Shown: positions 1 to 6,190 of the stretch, piece after piece | How the letters are laid out: every line of letters starts with the position of its first letter | Numbering within the stretch: position 1 is the first letter of the stretch | Source: an uncultured Collinsella sp. | GTDB lineage: Bacteria > Actinomycetota > Coriobacteriia > Coriobacteriales > Coriobacteriaceae | NCBI GenBank assembly: GCA_900555765.1 | Contig: USMA01000060.1 | Coordinates: 1 to 6,352 of the forward strand | DNA length: 6,352 nucleotides | Direction: 5' to 3' | The notes under the pieces: model-generated | Seen by the model: the letters and a program-made list of their open reading frames with translations, nothing else | The model's database searches: none | What the model was told of the DNA's origin: nothing | Made by a program: the position numbers and the translations under genes

Positions 1-120
1 CTGTTCGTGCGTAACTCGCGATAAACTTAACCCCCGCCCCGGAGCCCAGCGGGCAATCATCGTTGTACCTATCACTGATACCAATAAACCGCTTGCATGT
101 CGTCTGTTGGCTTGGCACGG

Positions 121-126
121 TACAAT
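121..126 (+). promoter_or_regulatory. Putative -10 element (TACAAT) for rlmD
   Basis: TACAAT matches five of six bases of the sigma-70/SigA-type -10 consensus and lies 39 bases before the rlmD start, which would give a 5' leader of about 30-35 nt. No good -35 hexamer sits at the normal 16-18 base spacing: the 17-base position holds TGTCGT (98-103), while TTGCAT (93-98) is about 22 bases away. The AT-rich stretch after it (136-150) could supply an alternative -10. The assignment rests on position and the -10 match only. Confidence 0.4.
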
Positions 127-152
127 GCTTGTAGCTTTAAATTTATAAATTA

Positions 153-158
153 GTGGGG
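153..158 (+). promoter_or_regulatory. Ribosome binding site of rlmD
   Basis: GTGGGG lies seven bases before the ATG at 166. It is a weak G-rich Shine-Dalgarno-like sequence rather than a full GGAGG, but it is the only one close to the long-frame start, and it supports keeping the Lys/Ser-rich N-terminus as translated. A later in-frame ATG at 208 has no comparable site. Confidence 0.5.
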
Positions 159-165
159 TTAATTC

Positions 166-1614
166 ATGGCAGAATCTCGTGCGGAGCGTAGGGCTCGTCG
201 TGCTTTGATGGAGGCGGTTGAGGGATCAAAGGAGGAGAAATCTTCTACGAAATCCAAGTCTTCTAAAGCTGCAAAAAGCAAATCGACCAAGAGCAAGGCT
301 AAGACCAAGCGTTCTGACTCTCGTCGAGGCGGGGATAAAGCGCCTCAGGCTCGCTCCAAGGGCTCGCACAAGGATTCGGTTTCGTCTGCGCGTATAGCTG
401 TGGATCCCAAGTCTCCCTGTTCGATCATGAAAGCTTGCGGTGGGTGTACGGCGCTCAATCGTCCTTATAAGAAGCAGCTCGCCGCCAAGCAGGCTGCTAT
501 GGAGGAGCTTTTTGCTTCGCTTTGTGAGCGTGAAGGCATTGCTGTAGATCCTATTCGTGGTATGGGTGTCACCCTGGGCGACCCGGGCAAATATCCTGCG
601 CCGCGCGGTTTTCGCCATAAGGCCGCCACTCCCTTTGCCCCCGGCAAAGAGGGCACTGTCCGTTGCGGTTTCTTTGAGCGCGGCACGCACAGAATCGTTG
701 CCGTACCCGAGTGTCCTGTCGAGGCGTCGGGCGCTCGTCAGATTCTCAACGGCATCGCACGCGAAGCTGAGCGGTTGCATATTCCCGCCTTTAATGAGGA
801 CAAGCATCTTGGTTTGCTTCGCTATGCCGTCGTCCGCTGCGGCTGGCGTACCGACCAGGTCATGATTACGCTCGTGACCGCCCAGCGTGACTTGCCGCAT
901 GCGCAGGAGTTCTTTGAGGCTGTCGTCGCACTCGATCCGCGCATCGTCACCGTCGCCCAAAACATCAACGGACGCCTCGGCAACGCCATCCTCGGCGAGG
1001 AAACCCGCATCGTGTATGGCGCCGAATGCATGCGCGACCAGCTGCTCGGCTGCGAATTCGACATCTCCCCCACCGCGTTTTATCAGACCAACCCGCAACA
1101 GACCGAGCTGCTCTATCAGCTCGCTATCGACGGCATGGATTTGCACCAGGGCGATGTGCTCATGGATGCCTACTGTGGCAGCGGTACCATCGGTCTTTGC
1201 GCAGCTAAAGATGCCCAGAACAAGGGTATCGGCATTATGCTGCTCGGCGTGGAGCGCAACCACGCCGGCATTGCCGACGCACGTCGTAATGCCGAGCTCA
1301 ACGGCCTCACCCGCAGCGCTTGGTTTATGGCCGACGATGCCACCGACTACATCCTAGATGCCGCCGACAACAACGAGCGGGTCGATGTCCTTTCCATCGA
1401 TCCGCCGCGCGCCGGCTCTACCCCCGAGTTCCTCGAAGCTGCCTGCGCGCTTAAGCCGCGCCGCATCACCTATATCAGCTGCAACCCCGTGACTCAAGAG
1501 CGCGACCTGCATCAGCTCCTCGACGGAGGCTATCGCCTGCTCAAGATCACGCCCGTCGACATGTTCCCTCACACCGACCACACCGAAACCGTAGCGGTCC
1601 TCGAACGCCGCTAA
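166..1614 (+). CDS. rlmD: 23S rRNA (uracil-5-)-methyltransferase, RlmD/RlmCD type
   Basis: This 482-residue protein should transfer a methyl group from S-adenosylmethionine to C5 of a uracil in 23S rRNA (U1939 for RlmD; RlmCD enzymes of Gram-positives also modify U747). The diagnostic 4Fe-4S cysteines are present: C85, C91 and C94 (CX5CGGC) and C183 (VPECPVE). The C-terminal half is a Rossmann methyltransferase: SPTAFYQTNP at about 301-310, the SAM loop DAYCGSGTIGL at 334-344, DPPRAG at 412-417, the catalytic nucleophile C439 in SCNP, and the presumed general base E474 in HTDHTETV. Residues 1-80 are a Lys/Ser/Arg-rich low-complexity tail where E. coli RlmD has a TRAM beta-barrel, so the RNA-binding N-terminus differs. 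The gene is monocistronic as far as can be seen and converges on the PHP gene. All catalytic residues are intact; the exact target uracil (U1939, U747 or both) cannot be read from the sequence. Confidence 0.93.
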   Translation: MAESRAERRARRALMEAVEGSKEEKSSTKSKSSKAAKSKSTKSKAKTKRSDSRRGGDKAPQARSKGSHKDSVSSARIAVDPKSPCSIMKACGGCTALNRPYKKQLAAKQAAMEELFASLCEREGIAVDPIRGMGVTLGDPGKYPAPRGFRHKAATPFAPGKEGTVRCGFFERGTHRIVAVPECPVEASGARQILNGIAREAERLHIPAFNEDKHLGLLRYAVVRCGWRTDQVMITLVTAQRDLPHAQEFFEAVVALDPRIVTVAQNINGRLGNAILGEETRIVYGAECMRDQLLGCEFDISPTAFYQTNPQQTELLYQLAIDGMDLHQGDVLMDAYCGSGTIGLCAAKDAQNKGIGIMLLGVERNHAGIADARRNAELNGLTRSAWFMADDATDYILDAADNNERVDVLSIDPPRAGSTPEFLEAACALKPRRITYISCNPVTQERDLHQLLDGGYRLLKITPVDMFPHTDHTETVAVLERR

Positions 1615-1642
1615 CCAACCTCAGTAGATTTTTGGGACAAGA

Positions 1643-1672
1643 AAGGGGGCGACCCGCCTGGGCCGCCCCCTT
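1643..1672. terminator. Bidirectional hairpin terminator between rlmD and the PHP gene
   Basis: A GC-rich stem pairs 1643-1651 with 1664-1672 and, after one A/C mismatch (1652/1663), 1653-1655 with 1660-1662, closing on a 4-base GCCT loop. It lies between two convergent genes: about 30 bases after the rlmD stop and about 20 bases after the PHP stop on the other strand. The T-runs are short (TTCGCTTGGTTT on plus, TTTCTTG on minus), so termination efficiency is uncertain, but stem strength and position fit a shared terminator. Confidence 0.65.
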
Positions 1673-1692
1673 CGCTTGGTTTATAAACTCCG

Positions 1693-2514
1693 CTACATCC
1701 CCTTGCGCAGATCGCACACGCCGGCTGCCGCCATCTCGCGCAGCAGCGTCTCGCGGTCGCGCGTCACGATCAAATCCAGCGGGAAGTGAATCTCGTCGAG
1801 CATCTTGCGAGCGTAATCGAGCTTACCAATTGCCATGCCAATGTGCGCATCGGTCGAAACGCCAATGCCCACGCCTAGCTCAGCGCAACGCTCGGCGATC
1901 TTGCGGCATACAGCCCAATGCTCAGTGTCGACACCGTGTTCAAGACTATGGTTGTTGATCTCGATAATCTTGTGCTTGGCCTTAGCCGCCAACAGCACCT
2001 CGTCGATATCGAACGGCACGCCCGAGCGACCCGCGTGGCCCAGCATGAACACCTTGGGGTGTTCCAAGGCATTGATATACATCTCGGTCGTTTGGGCCAG
2101 CGTCGCGCCCTCAGCAATCTGCGGATTATGCACGCTTGCAACCAAATAATCCAAATTACGCGTAACCAAATCGAACAGCGAATGCTGACAGCTGTACGAA
2201 TCGCCGGCAATATCGAGCGTGACAGGAGTGTCCTCGCCAAACAGGCTTCCGTCCAGCGAAACGATATCGGCCTCGGCGCCGCGAAGCACCAGCACTCCGC
2301 TCCAAATGCGCGGCCAGATATCCTGGTTGATAAAGAACTGGTAACTGCGCAGGTCATTGGGGCAAGCCGTAACCATAGAGCTCAGATGGTCGGCAGATCC
2401 GAGCACCTGCAGGCCACGCTCTGCCGCCCAGTACACATTCTCCTCAATGGTCGAATATGCATGCGCAGAGAACATCGTATGGGTATGAATGTCACAAGAA
2501 AGCAGGTAGGGCAT
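1693..2514 (-). CDS. PHP-domain metal-dependent phosphoesterase, YcdX-like
   Basis: This 273-residue protein belongs to the PHP (polymerase and histidinol phosphatase) superfamily, whose members hydrolyse phosphoester bonds with a multinuclear metal site in a seven-stranded barrel. The metal ligands of E. coli YcdX can be matched in order: H10 and H12 (DIHTHT), H18 (SAHAYST), H43 (SADH), E81 (GAEADI), H129 (SVHNP), H160 (GHAG), D222 and H224 (STDAH). The HAYSTIEEN segment after the first motif is typical of the YcdX subgroup. No signal peptide or membrane segment is visible, so a cytoplasmic enzyme is expected. The ATG at 2514 is supported by AAGGAG five bases upstream. The gene follows the aminotransferase by 165 bases without a clear terminator or promoter between, so co-transcription is possible. 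Histidinol-phosphatase labels are common for this family, but there is no histidine-biosynthesis context here and the substrate is unknown. Confidence 0.88.
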   Translation of the reverse strand: MPYLLSCDIHTHTMFSAHAYSTIEENVYWAAERGLQVLGSADHLSSMVTACPNDLRSYQFFINQDIWPRIWSGVLVLRGAEADIVSLDGSLFGEDTPVTLDIAGDSYSCQHSLFDLVTRNLDYLVASVHNPQIAEGATLAQTTEMYINALEHPKVFMLGHAGRSGVPFDIDEVLLAAKAKHKIIEINNHSLEHGVDTEHWAVCRKIAERCAELGVGIGVSTDAHIGMAIGKLDYARKMLDEIHFPLDLIVTRDRETLLREMAAAGVCDLRKGM

Positions 2515-2519
2515 CAGGT

Positions 2520-2525
2520 CTCCTT
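2520..2525 (-). promoter_or_regulatory. Ribosome binding site of the PHP gene
   Basis: Read on the minus strand this is AAGGAG, five bases before the ATG at 2514. It is a strong Shine-Dalgarno match and fixes the start of the PHP gene. Confidence 0.75.
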
Positions 2526-2679
2526 ATCTGGCACGGCCGTCGCTTATATTCATTGTACGCATAGCCTTCGATAGTCGTAAAACCACTCCATCCCAAAGAC
2601 ACAACGTCCATGACAACGGGGTCCGGCTTAACACCAAACCCCGTTTCACGTAAAACATTGTAGGCAGAGCGCTTTACTT
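2526..2679 (-). other. Gap between aminotransferase and PHP gene with a protein-like open frame but no start
   Basis: On the minus strand one frame stays open from inside the aminotransferase 3' end through this gap and stops at 2492, inside the PHP gene. In the gap it reads as plausible protein (for example YNVLRETGFGVKPDP and TTIEGYAYNEYKR), and many codons have the purine-any-pyrimidine form. There is no in-frame ATG, GTG or TTG with a ribosome site near the gap start; the only internal ATG leaves a very short product. It may be a decayed 3' remnant of a lost gene, or chance. An 8-bp stem with a 15-base loop (2615-2622 with 2638-2645) lies here but lacks a T-run, so I do not call it a terminator. 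Confidence 0.25.
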
Positions 2680-3864
2680 TTAACGATACTCGTCCGCCAA
2701 CTGCTTCCAAGCGGGCAGTGAGTTGACGATAGTCTCGTAACTCACGCAGTAGCCCAAGCGGAACCAACCCGGCATACCAAAGCTGTCCGAGGGCACTGCG
2801 AGCAGTTCGTACTTCTTCGCGCGCTCGCAGAAGGCGTTCGCATCGGGCTCCAGCGCCTTCACCCATAGGTAGAACGCGCCATCCGGCTCAACATACGTGT
2901 AGCCGTACTCCGCCAAGGCGCCGGTAAGCGCCGTGCGGTTGCGTGCATAGGCCTCAACGTCACTCGGCTCATCGATGCAATCGATGATCACGCGCTGGAA
3001 GAGTGCCGGTGCGCATACAAAACCCAGCGTACGGGCAGCACCCGCAACAGCCGGCATCAGACGGGCAGCCTGCGGATTGGTGTTGGGAACCAAGATCCAC
3101 CCCACGCGCTCACCCGGCAGCGACAGCGACTTGGAATACGAGTAGCACACCACAGTGTTCTCGTAGATCGAGGGCACCCAAGGCACCTCGGCACCGTACA
3201 CGATCTCGCGGTACGGCTCATCCGAGATGAGCATAATCGGATTCTCGGGATCGCGCTGAGCGTTGGCCTCACGCAGAACATTGGCCAGTCGCGTCAGCGT
3301 ATCGCGCGTATATACGGCACCGGTCGGATTGTTGGGCGAGTCGATGATGACGGCAGTCGTCTTATCGGTAATCGCCTTGAGCACGTTGTCCACGCTCAGC
3401 TGGAACGTGTCTTCATCGGCGAGTGCCTCAACACACGTGCAGCCGGCCTTCTCAATCCACACGCGATACTCCGGAAAGTACGGGGCGATAACAATAACCT
3501 CGTCGCCCGGGTTCGTAACGGCGTTGAGCGTGCAGGTGAGCGATGCCGCGGCGCCAACCGTCATAAAGACGTCCTTGCCCTCATAGCTCGTGCCAAAGCG
3601 GCGGTTGAGCGATTCGGCGACGGCTGCTCGACATCGCGGCAGGCCCGGTGCGGGGGTGTAGCCGTGCAGCTGGTCACTCGGCAGCTCCAAGGCCTTCTTA
3701 ATGGACTCAGCCACAGCAGCGGGCGCCGGAACGCTCGGGTTGCCCAGCGAAAAATCGAATACGTTCTCCGCACCGATCTGGGCCTTGCGCTCAAGACCAT
3801 AGCTAAAAATCTCACGGATGATGGAGCTTTCCGCACCGCGAGCATACATAGTTTCGTTGATCAT
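2680..3864 (-). CDS. Pyridoxal phosphate-dependent aminotransferase, class I/II (fold type I)
   Basis: This 394-residue enzyme of the aspartate aminotransferase superfamily should exchange an amino group between an amino acid and a 2-oxo acid by way of PLP. Recognisable elements in order are FDFSLGNPSVPAP (36-48), the substrate-domain segment GYTPAPGLP (68-76), SPNNPTG (176-182; N179 contacts the cofactor ring), SDEPY with D215 and Y218, the Schiff-base lysine K245 in YSYSKSLSLPGERVGW, and the carboxylate-binding R369 in FRLGYC. Length is normal and no membrane segment is seen. I chose the ATG at 3864 because AAAGGGG lies five bases before it and the mature-looking N-terminus MINETMYARG follows; a longer frame to 3963 would translate half of an inverted repeat. 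A putative -10 lies just upstream. Substrate (aspartate, tyrosine, alanine or other) cannot be decided from the sequence. It precedes the PHP gene in the same direction. Confidence 0.92.
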   Translation of the reverse strand: MINETMYARGAESSIIREIFSYGLERKAQIGAENVFDFSLGNPSVPAPAAVAESIKKALELPSDQLHGYTPAPGLPRCRAAVAESLNRRFGTSYEGKDVFMTVGAAASLTCTLNAVTNPGDEVIVIAPYFPEYRVWIEKAGCTCVEALADEDTFQLSVDNVLKAITDKTTAVIIDSPNNPTGAVYTRDTLTRLANVLREANAQRDPENPIMLISDEPYREIVYGAEVPWVPSIYENTVVCYSYSKSLSLPGERVGWILVPNTNPQAARLMPAVAGAARTLGFVCAPALFQRVIIDCIDEPSDVEAYARNRTALTGALAEYGYTYVEPDGAFYLWVKALEPDANAFCERAKKYELLAVPSDSFGMPGWFRLGYCVSYETIVNSLPAWKQLADEYR

Positions 3865-3869
3865 CTGTT

Positions 3870-3876
3870 CCCCTTT
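3870..3876 (-). promoter_or_regulatory. Ribosome binding site of the aminotransferase gene
   Basis: The minus strand reads AAAGGGG here, five bases upstream of the ATG at 3864. It decides the start: the alternative ATG at 3963, 99 bases upstream, falls within the inverted repeat and would make that repeat coding. Confidence 0.65.
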
Positions 3877-3888
3877 CGCATAGGCGCT

Positions 3889-3894
3889 ATTGTA
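3889..3894 (-). promoter_or_regulatory. Putative -10 element (TACAAT) for the aminotransferase gene
   Basis: The minus strand reads TACAAT, the same hexamer as before rlmD, 24 bases upstream of the chosen ATG. This would give a short leader that still includes the ribosome site. A weak -35 candidate, CGGCAC (3912-3917), is 17 bases away and right beside the inverted repeat. This fits transcription starting downstream of the repeat and argues against the longer start. Confidence 0.4.
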
Positions 3895-3923
3895 CGCTTT
3901 AGCCGAGCAAAGTGCCGCAGCAA

Positions 3924-3985
3924 TGTTGATTGGGGACAAACTTAAATGCGTGAAAACGCTCATTTAAGTCTGTCCCCAATCAACA
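3924..3985. repeat. 62-bp near-perfect inverted repeat (REP/MITE-like hairpin)
   Basis: Arms of 25 bases (3924-3948 and 3961-3985) pair at 24 positions; the only mismatch is A3939 against C3970. Each arm, read inward, has TGTTGATTGGGGACA, one variable base, then ACTTAAATG. The 12-base centre (3949-3960) can form a small CGT-GAAA-ACG stem-loop. It sits between the ftsH terminator and the aminotransferase promoter and has no T-run of its own, so it is not a standard terminator. I infer a dispersed palindromic repeat, because GGGGACAGACTTAA-type palindromes are typical of intergenic repeat families, but only one copy is visible here. Confidence 0.75.
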
Positions 3986-4009
3986 GACGGCCCCATATCG
4001 CTCAAAAGA

Positions 4010-4043
4010 AAAAGCCTCCGCAGGTTTCCCCGCGGAGGCTTTT
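4010..4043 (-). terminator. Rho-independent terminator of hpt-ftsH
   Basis: A perfect 12-bp stem pairs 4010-4021 with 4032-4043 (GCCTCCGC against GCGGAGGC, flanked by A/T pairs) around a 10-base loop. On the minus strand it is followed by TTTTTCTTTT and begins only 10 bases after the ftsH stop codon. This is a textbook intrinsic terminator that separates hpt-ftsH from the aminotransferase. Confidence 0.93.
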
Positions 4044-4053
4044 GCCACAAAGA

Positions 4054-6189
4054 CTATTTGTCGGCGTCGGTGTCGGCACCGACGACGGCATGGTCATCGT
4101 CAGCATCATCGGATGCGGCTTCGGCATCCTCCTGCATGGCCGCCTGCGCAAAGGCCGCGGCATCAGCCGCCAGCTCCTCCTCGCTCATGCGAGGCGCGCG
4201 CTTCTTGGTCGGCATGCCGGCCGCCTTGGCATTGCGCTCCTCCTTGGCCGCCAGGATATCGCCCTCGCGCGCAAGGTAGGCATTCCACTCGTTGTCGAGC
4301 AGGGCGTTTACGGCGTCGCCTTCGACGGTCTCGCGCTCAAGCAGCACCTTCGCCATCAGATCGAGCTGATCGCGACGGGCATCCAAAATCTCAACCGCAC
4401 GACGATGGGCTTCGCGCATGATGCGTTGAACCTCGATATCGATGCGGCGTGCCGTCTCCTCGGAGTAATCCTGGTGATCGGCGTAATCGCGACCAAGGAA
4501 CACCTGATGCTGCGCCTCGCCAAACACTTGCGTGCCCAGCTCCTCGCTCATGCCCAGACGCGTAACCATCTCGCGCGCCATCTTGGTCGCACGCTCCAGG
4601 TCGTTGCTCGCGCCCGACGTGATGTCATCGCACATGAGCTCTTCGGCAACGCGACCGCCCAAGAACACGGCAAGCTCGTCGAGCATCTCGTTCTTGGTCT
4701 TGAGGAAGTGGTCCTCCTGCGGAAGCTGCAGCGTGTAGCCCAGAGCCTGACCGCGGCTGACGATCGAGATCTTATGAACCGGATCGGAGTGCTCCAGGAT
4801 GTGACCCACCAAAGCGTGACCGCTCTCGTGGTAGGCAATCGTGGTGCGCTCGGCCTCGGTCATCACGCGACCCTTTCGTTGCGGTCCGGCAATCACGCGC
4901 TCCATCGACTCTTCGACCTCGTCCATCGAGATCACGGAACGATGACGGCGAGCGGCCAGCAGCGCAGACTCATTGAGCAGGTTCGCCAAATCGGCACCAG
5001 TAAAGCCAACGGTCATCTGGGCGAGCTTCTCAAACTTAACGTCCTCGTCCATCGGCTTGTTCTCGGCATGCACGCGCAAGATCTGCTCGCGGCCCTTCAC
5101 ATCCGGACGGTCGACCGTAACCTGACGGTCAAAACGGCCGGGACGCAGCAATGCCGGATCCAGGATGTCAGGACGGTTGGTCGCAGCGATCAGGATGACC
5201 GACTCGCTTTCCTCAAAGCCGTCCATCTCGACCAGCAGCTGGTTGAGCGGCTGCTCGCGCTCGTCGTGACCGCCGCCCAAGCCAGCTCCGCGCTGACGTC
5301 CCACGGCATCGATCTCATCGATGAAGATGATCGACGGGGCCTGGGACTTGGCCTCCTTAAAGAGGTCACGCACACGGCTGGCGCCGACACCTACGAACAT
5401 CTCGACAAAGTCGGAACCCGAGATGCTAAAGAACGGCACGCCCGCCTCGCCGGCAACGGCCTTGGCCAGCAGCGTTTTACCGGTGCCCGGAGGGCCAACC
5501 AGCAACACGCCACGCGGGATCTTGGCGCCCAGCTTGCGATAGCGATCCGGATCGCTCAAAAAGTCACGGATCTCCTCGCGCTCCTCGACTGCCTCGTCCA
5601 CGCCGGCAACGTCTTCAAACTTGACCTTGGGGCGTGTGGCCTCGTTGGTCTTGGCGTTGGTCTTGCCAAACTGCATGTTCCTGTTGTTGGCGCCCATCAT
5701 CTGGCGCATAAAGTAGAACATGATGGCGATAAGGGCGATCGTCGGAAGCACACTCATCGCCAAGTCGCCCCAAAAATCGGGATCGTTGGTGTTGACGATG
5801 TACTTGGTATCGGGGTGCTCCGCCATGAGCTCGGCAAGCGAATCGGAGCCGACATAGGTCGAGGAGAAGCTCTTGAGCTCGCTCGTATCGCCCTTGTCCT
5901 TCTTCGTCTTCCAGTAATGACCCGTCACGCTTCCGTCTTGAACCGTATAGGTCAGATCTTCGACGCGATCCTGCTTGATGGCGCTGACCATCTCGCTCGT
6001 CGCGAGCTTAACGGTATTGCTGGAGCTGGCAAAGCCGGAGCCCATATTAAAGAAGGCATAGCCCAGAAGCGCGCAAGCCAAAAGAAAATACAGCCAGCCC
6101 GTACGCGTGGGCTTCTTGCCTCCGGGCATCCCCGGGATCTTTGGGTCCCGGGGAGTCTGGGAATTGTTGTCGTTACGGTCGTCGGGCAT
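4054..6189 (-). CDS. ftsH: ATP-dependent zinc metalloprotease FtsH
   Basis: This 711-residue membrane AAA+ protease degrades misfolded membrane proteins and selected cytosolic proteins, working as a hexamer with its catalytic part in the cytoplasm. Two membrane segments are visible (about 31-51 and 141-165), flanking an extracytoplasmic domain of about 90 residues. The AAA+ module has Walker A GPPGTGKT (232-239), Walker B IIFIDEID (287-294) and the second region of homology (about 336-354) with arginine fingers R349 and R352. The protease carries HESGH (454-458; H454 and H458 bind zinc, E455 is catalytic), with D530 in [11 protein letters not shown] as the likely third ligand. The C-terminus (about 666-711) is an Ala/Asp/Glu-rich tail. 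The ATG lies one base after the hpt stop, with GGAGG inside the hpt coding end, indicating coupled expression; hpt-ftsH is a widely conserved pair. No key residue is missing. Confidence 0.97.
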   Translation of the reverse strand: MPDDRNDNNSQTPRDPKIPGMPGGKKPTRTGWLYFLLACALLGYAFFNMGSGFASSSNTVKLATSEMVSAIKQDRVEDLTYTVQDGSVTGHYWKTKKDKGDTSELKSFSSTYVGSDSLAELMAEHPDTKYIVNTNDPDFWGDLAMSVLPTIALIAIMFYFMRQMMGANNRNMQFGKTNAKTNEATRPKVKFEDVAGVDEAVEEREEIRDFLSDPDRYRKLGAKIPRGVLLVGPPGTGKTLLAKAVAGEAGVPFFSISGSDFVEMFVGVGASRVRDLFKEAKSQAPSIIFIDEIDAVGRQRGAGLGGGHDEREQPLNQLLVEMDGFEESESVILIAATNRPDILDPALLRPGRFDRQVTVDRPDVKGREQILRVHAENKPMDEDVKFEKLAQMTVGFTGADLANLLNESALLAARRHRSVISMDEVEESMERVIAGPQRKGRVMTEAERTTIAYHESGHALVGHILEHSDPVHKISIVSRGQALGYTLQLPQEDHFLKTKNEMLDELAVFLGGRVAEELMCDDITSGASNDLERATKMAREMVTRLGMSEELGTQVFGEAQHQVFLGRDYADHQDYSEETARRIDIEVQRIMREAHRRAVEILDARRDQLDLMAKVLLERETVEGDAVNALLDNEWNAYLAREGDILAAKEERNAKAAGMPTKKRAPRMSEEELAADAAAFAQAAMQEDAEAASDDADDDHAVVGADTDADK

Positions 6190-6190
6190 C

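Noticed and set aside
33..53. Small GC hairpin (CCCGC/GCGGG with an 11-base loop) at the left edge, considered as a terminator
   Set aside because: A five-pair stem with a long loop and no T-run is weak and expected by chance in a GC-rich stretch.
1..60. Possible start of a divergent minus-strand gene (ATG at 60, open for 20 codons to the window edge)
   Set aside because: Only 20 codons are visible, there is no good Shine-Dalgarno sequence, and the peptide is not recognisable. It cannot be supported without sequence further left.
226..1263. A 345-codon open frame on the minus strand, antisense to rlmD
   Set aside because: rlmD shows intact iron-sulfur, SAM and catalytic motifs; the antisense translation has no recognisable motif and no convincing ribosome site, so it is a shadow.
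1918..2574. A 218-codon plus-strand open frame opposite the PHP gene
   Set aside because: The PHP metal ligands are all present on the other strand with a strong ribosome site; this frame has no family features.
2680..3864. Aminotransferase plus PHP phosphoesterase considered as a histidine-biosynthesis pair (HisC plus histidinol phosphatase)
   Set aside because: The aminotransferase looks like the aspartate aminotransferase group rather than a clear HisC, the PHP protein matches the YcdX ligand pattern, and no other his gene is in the window.
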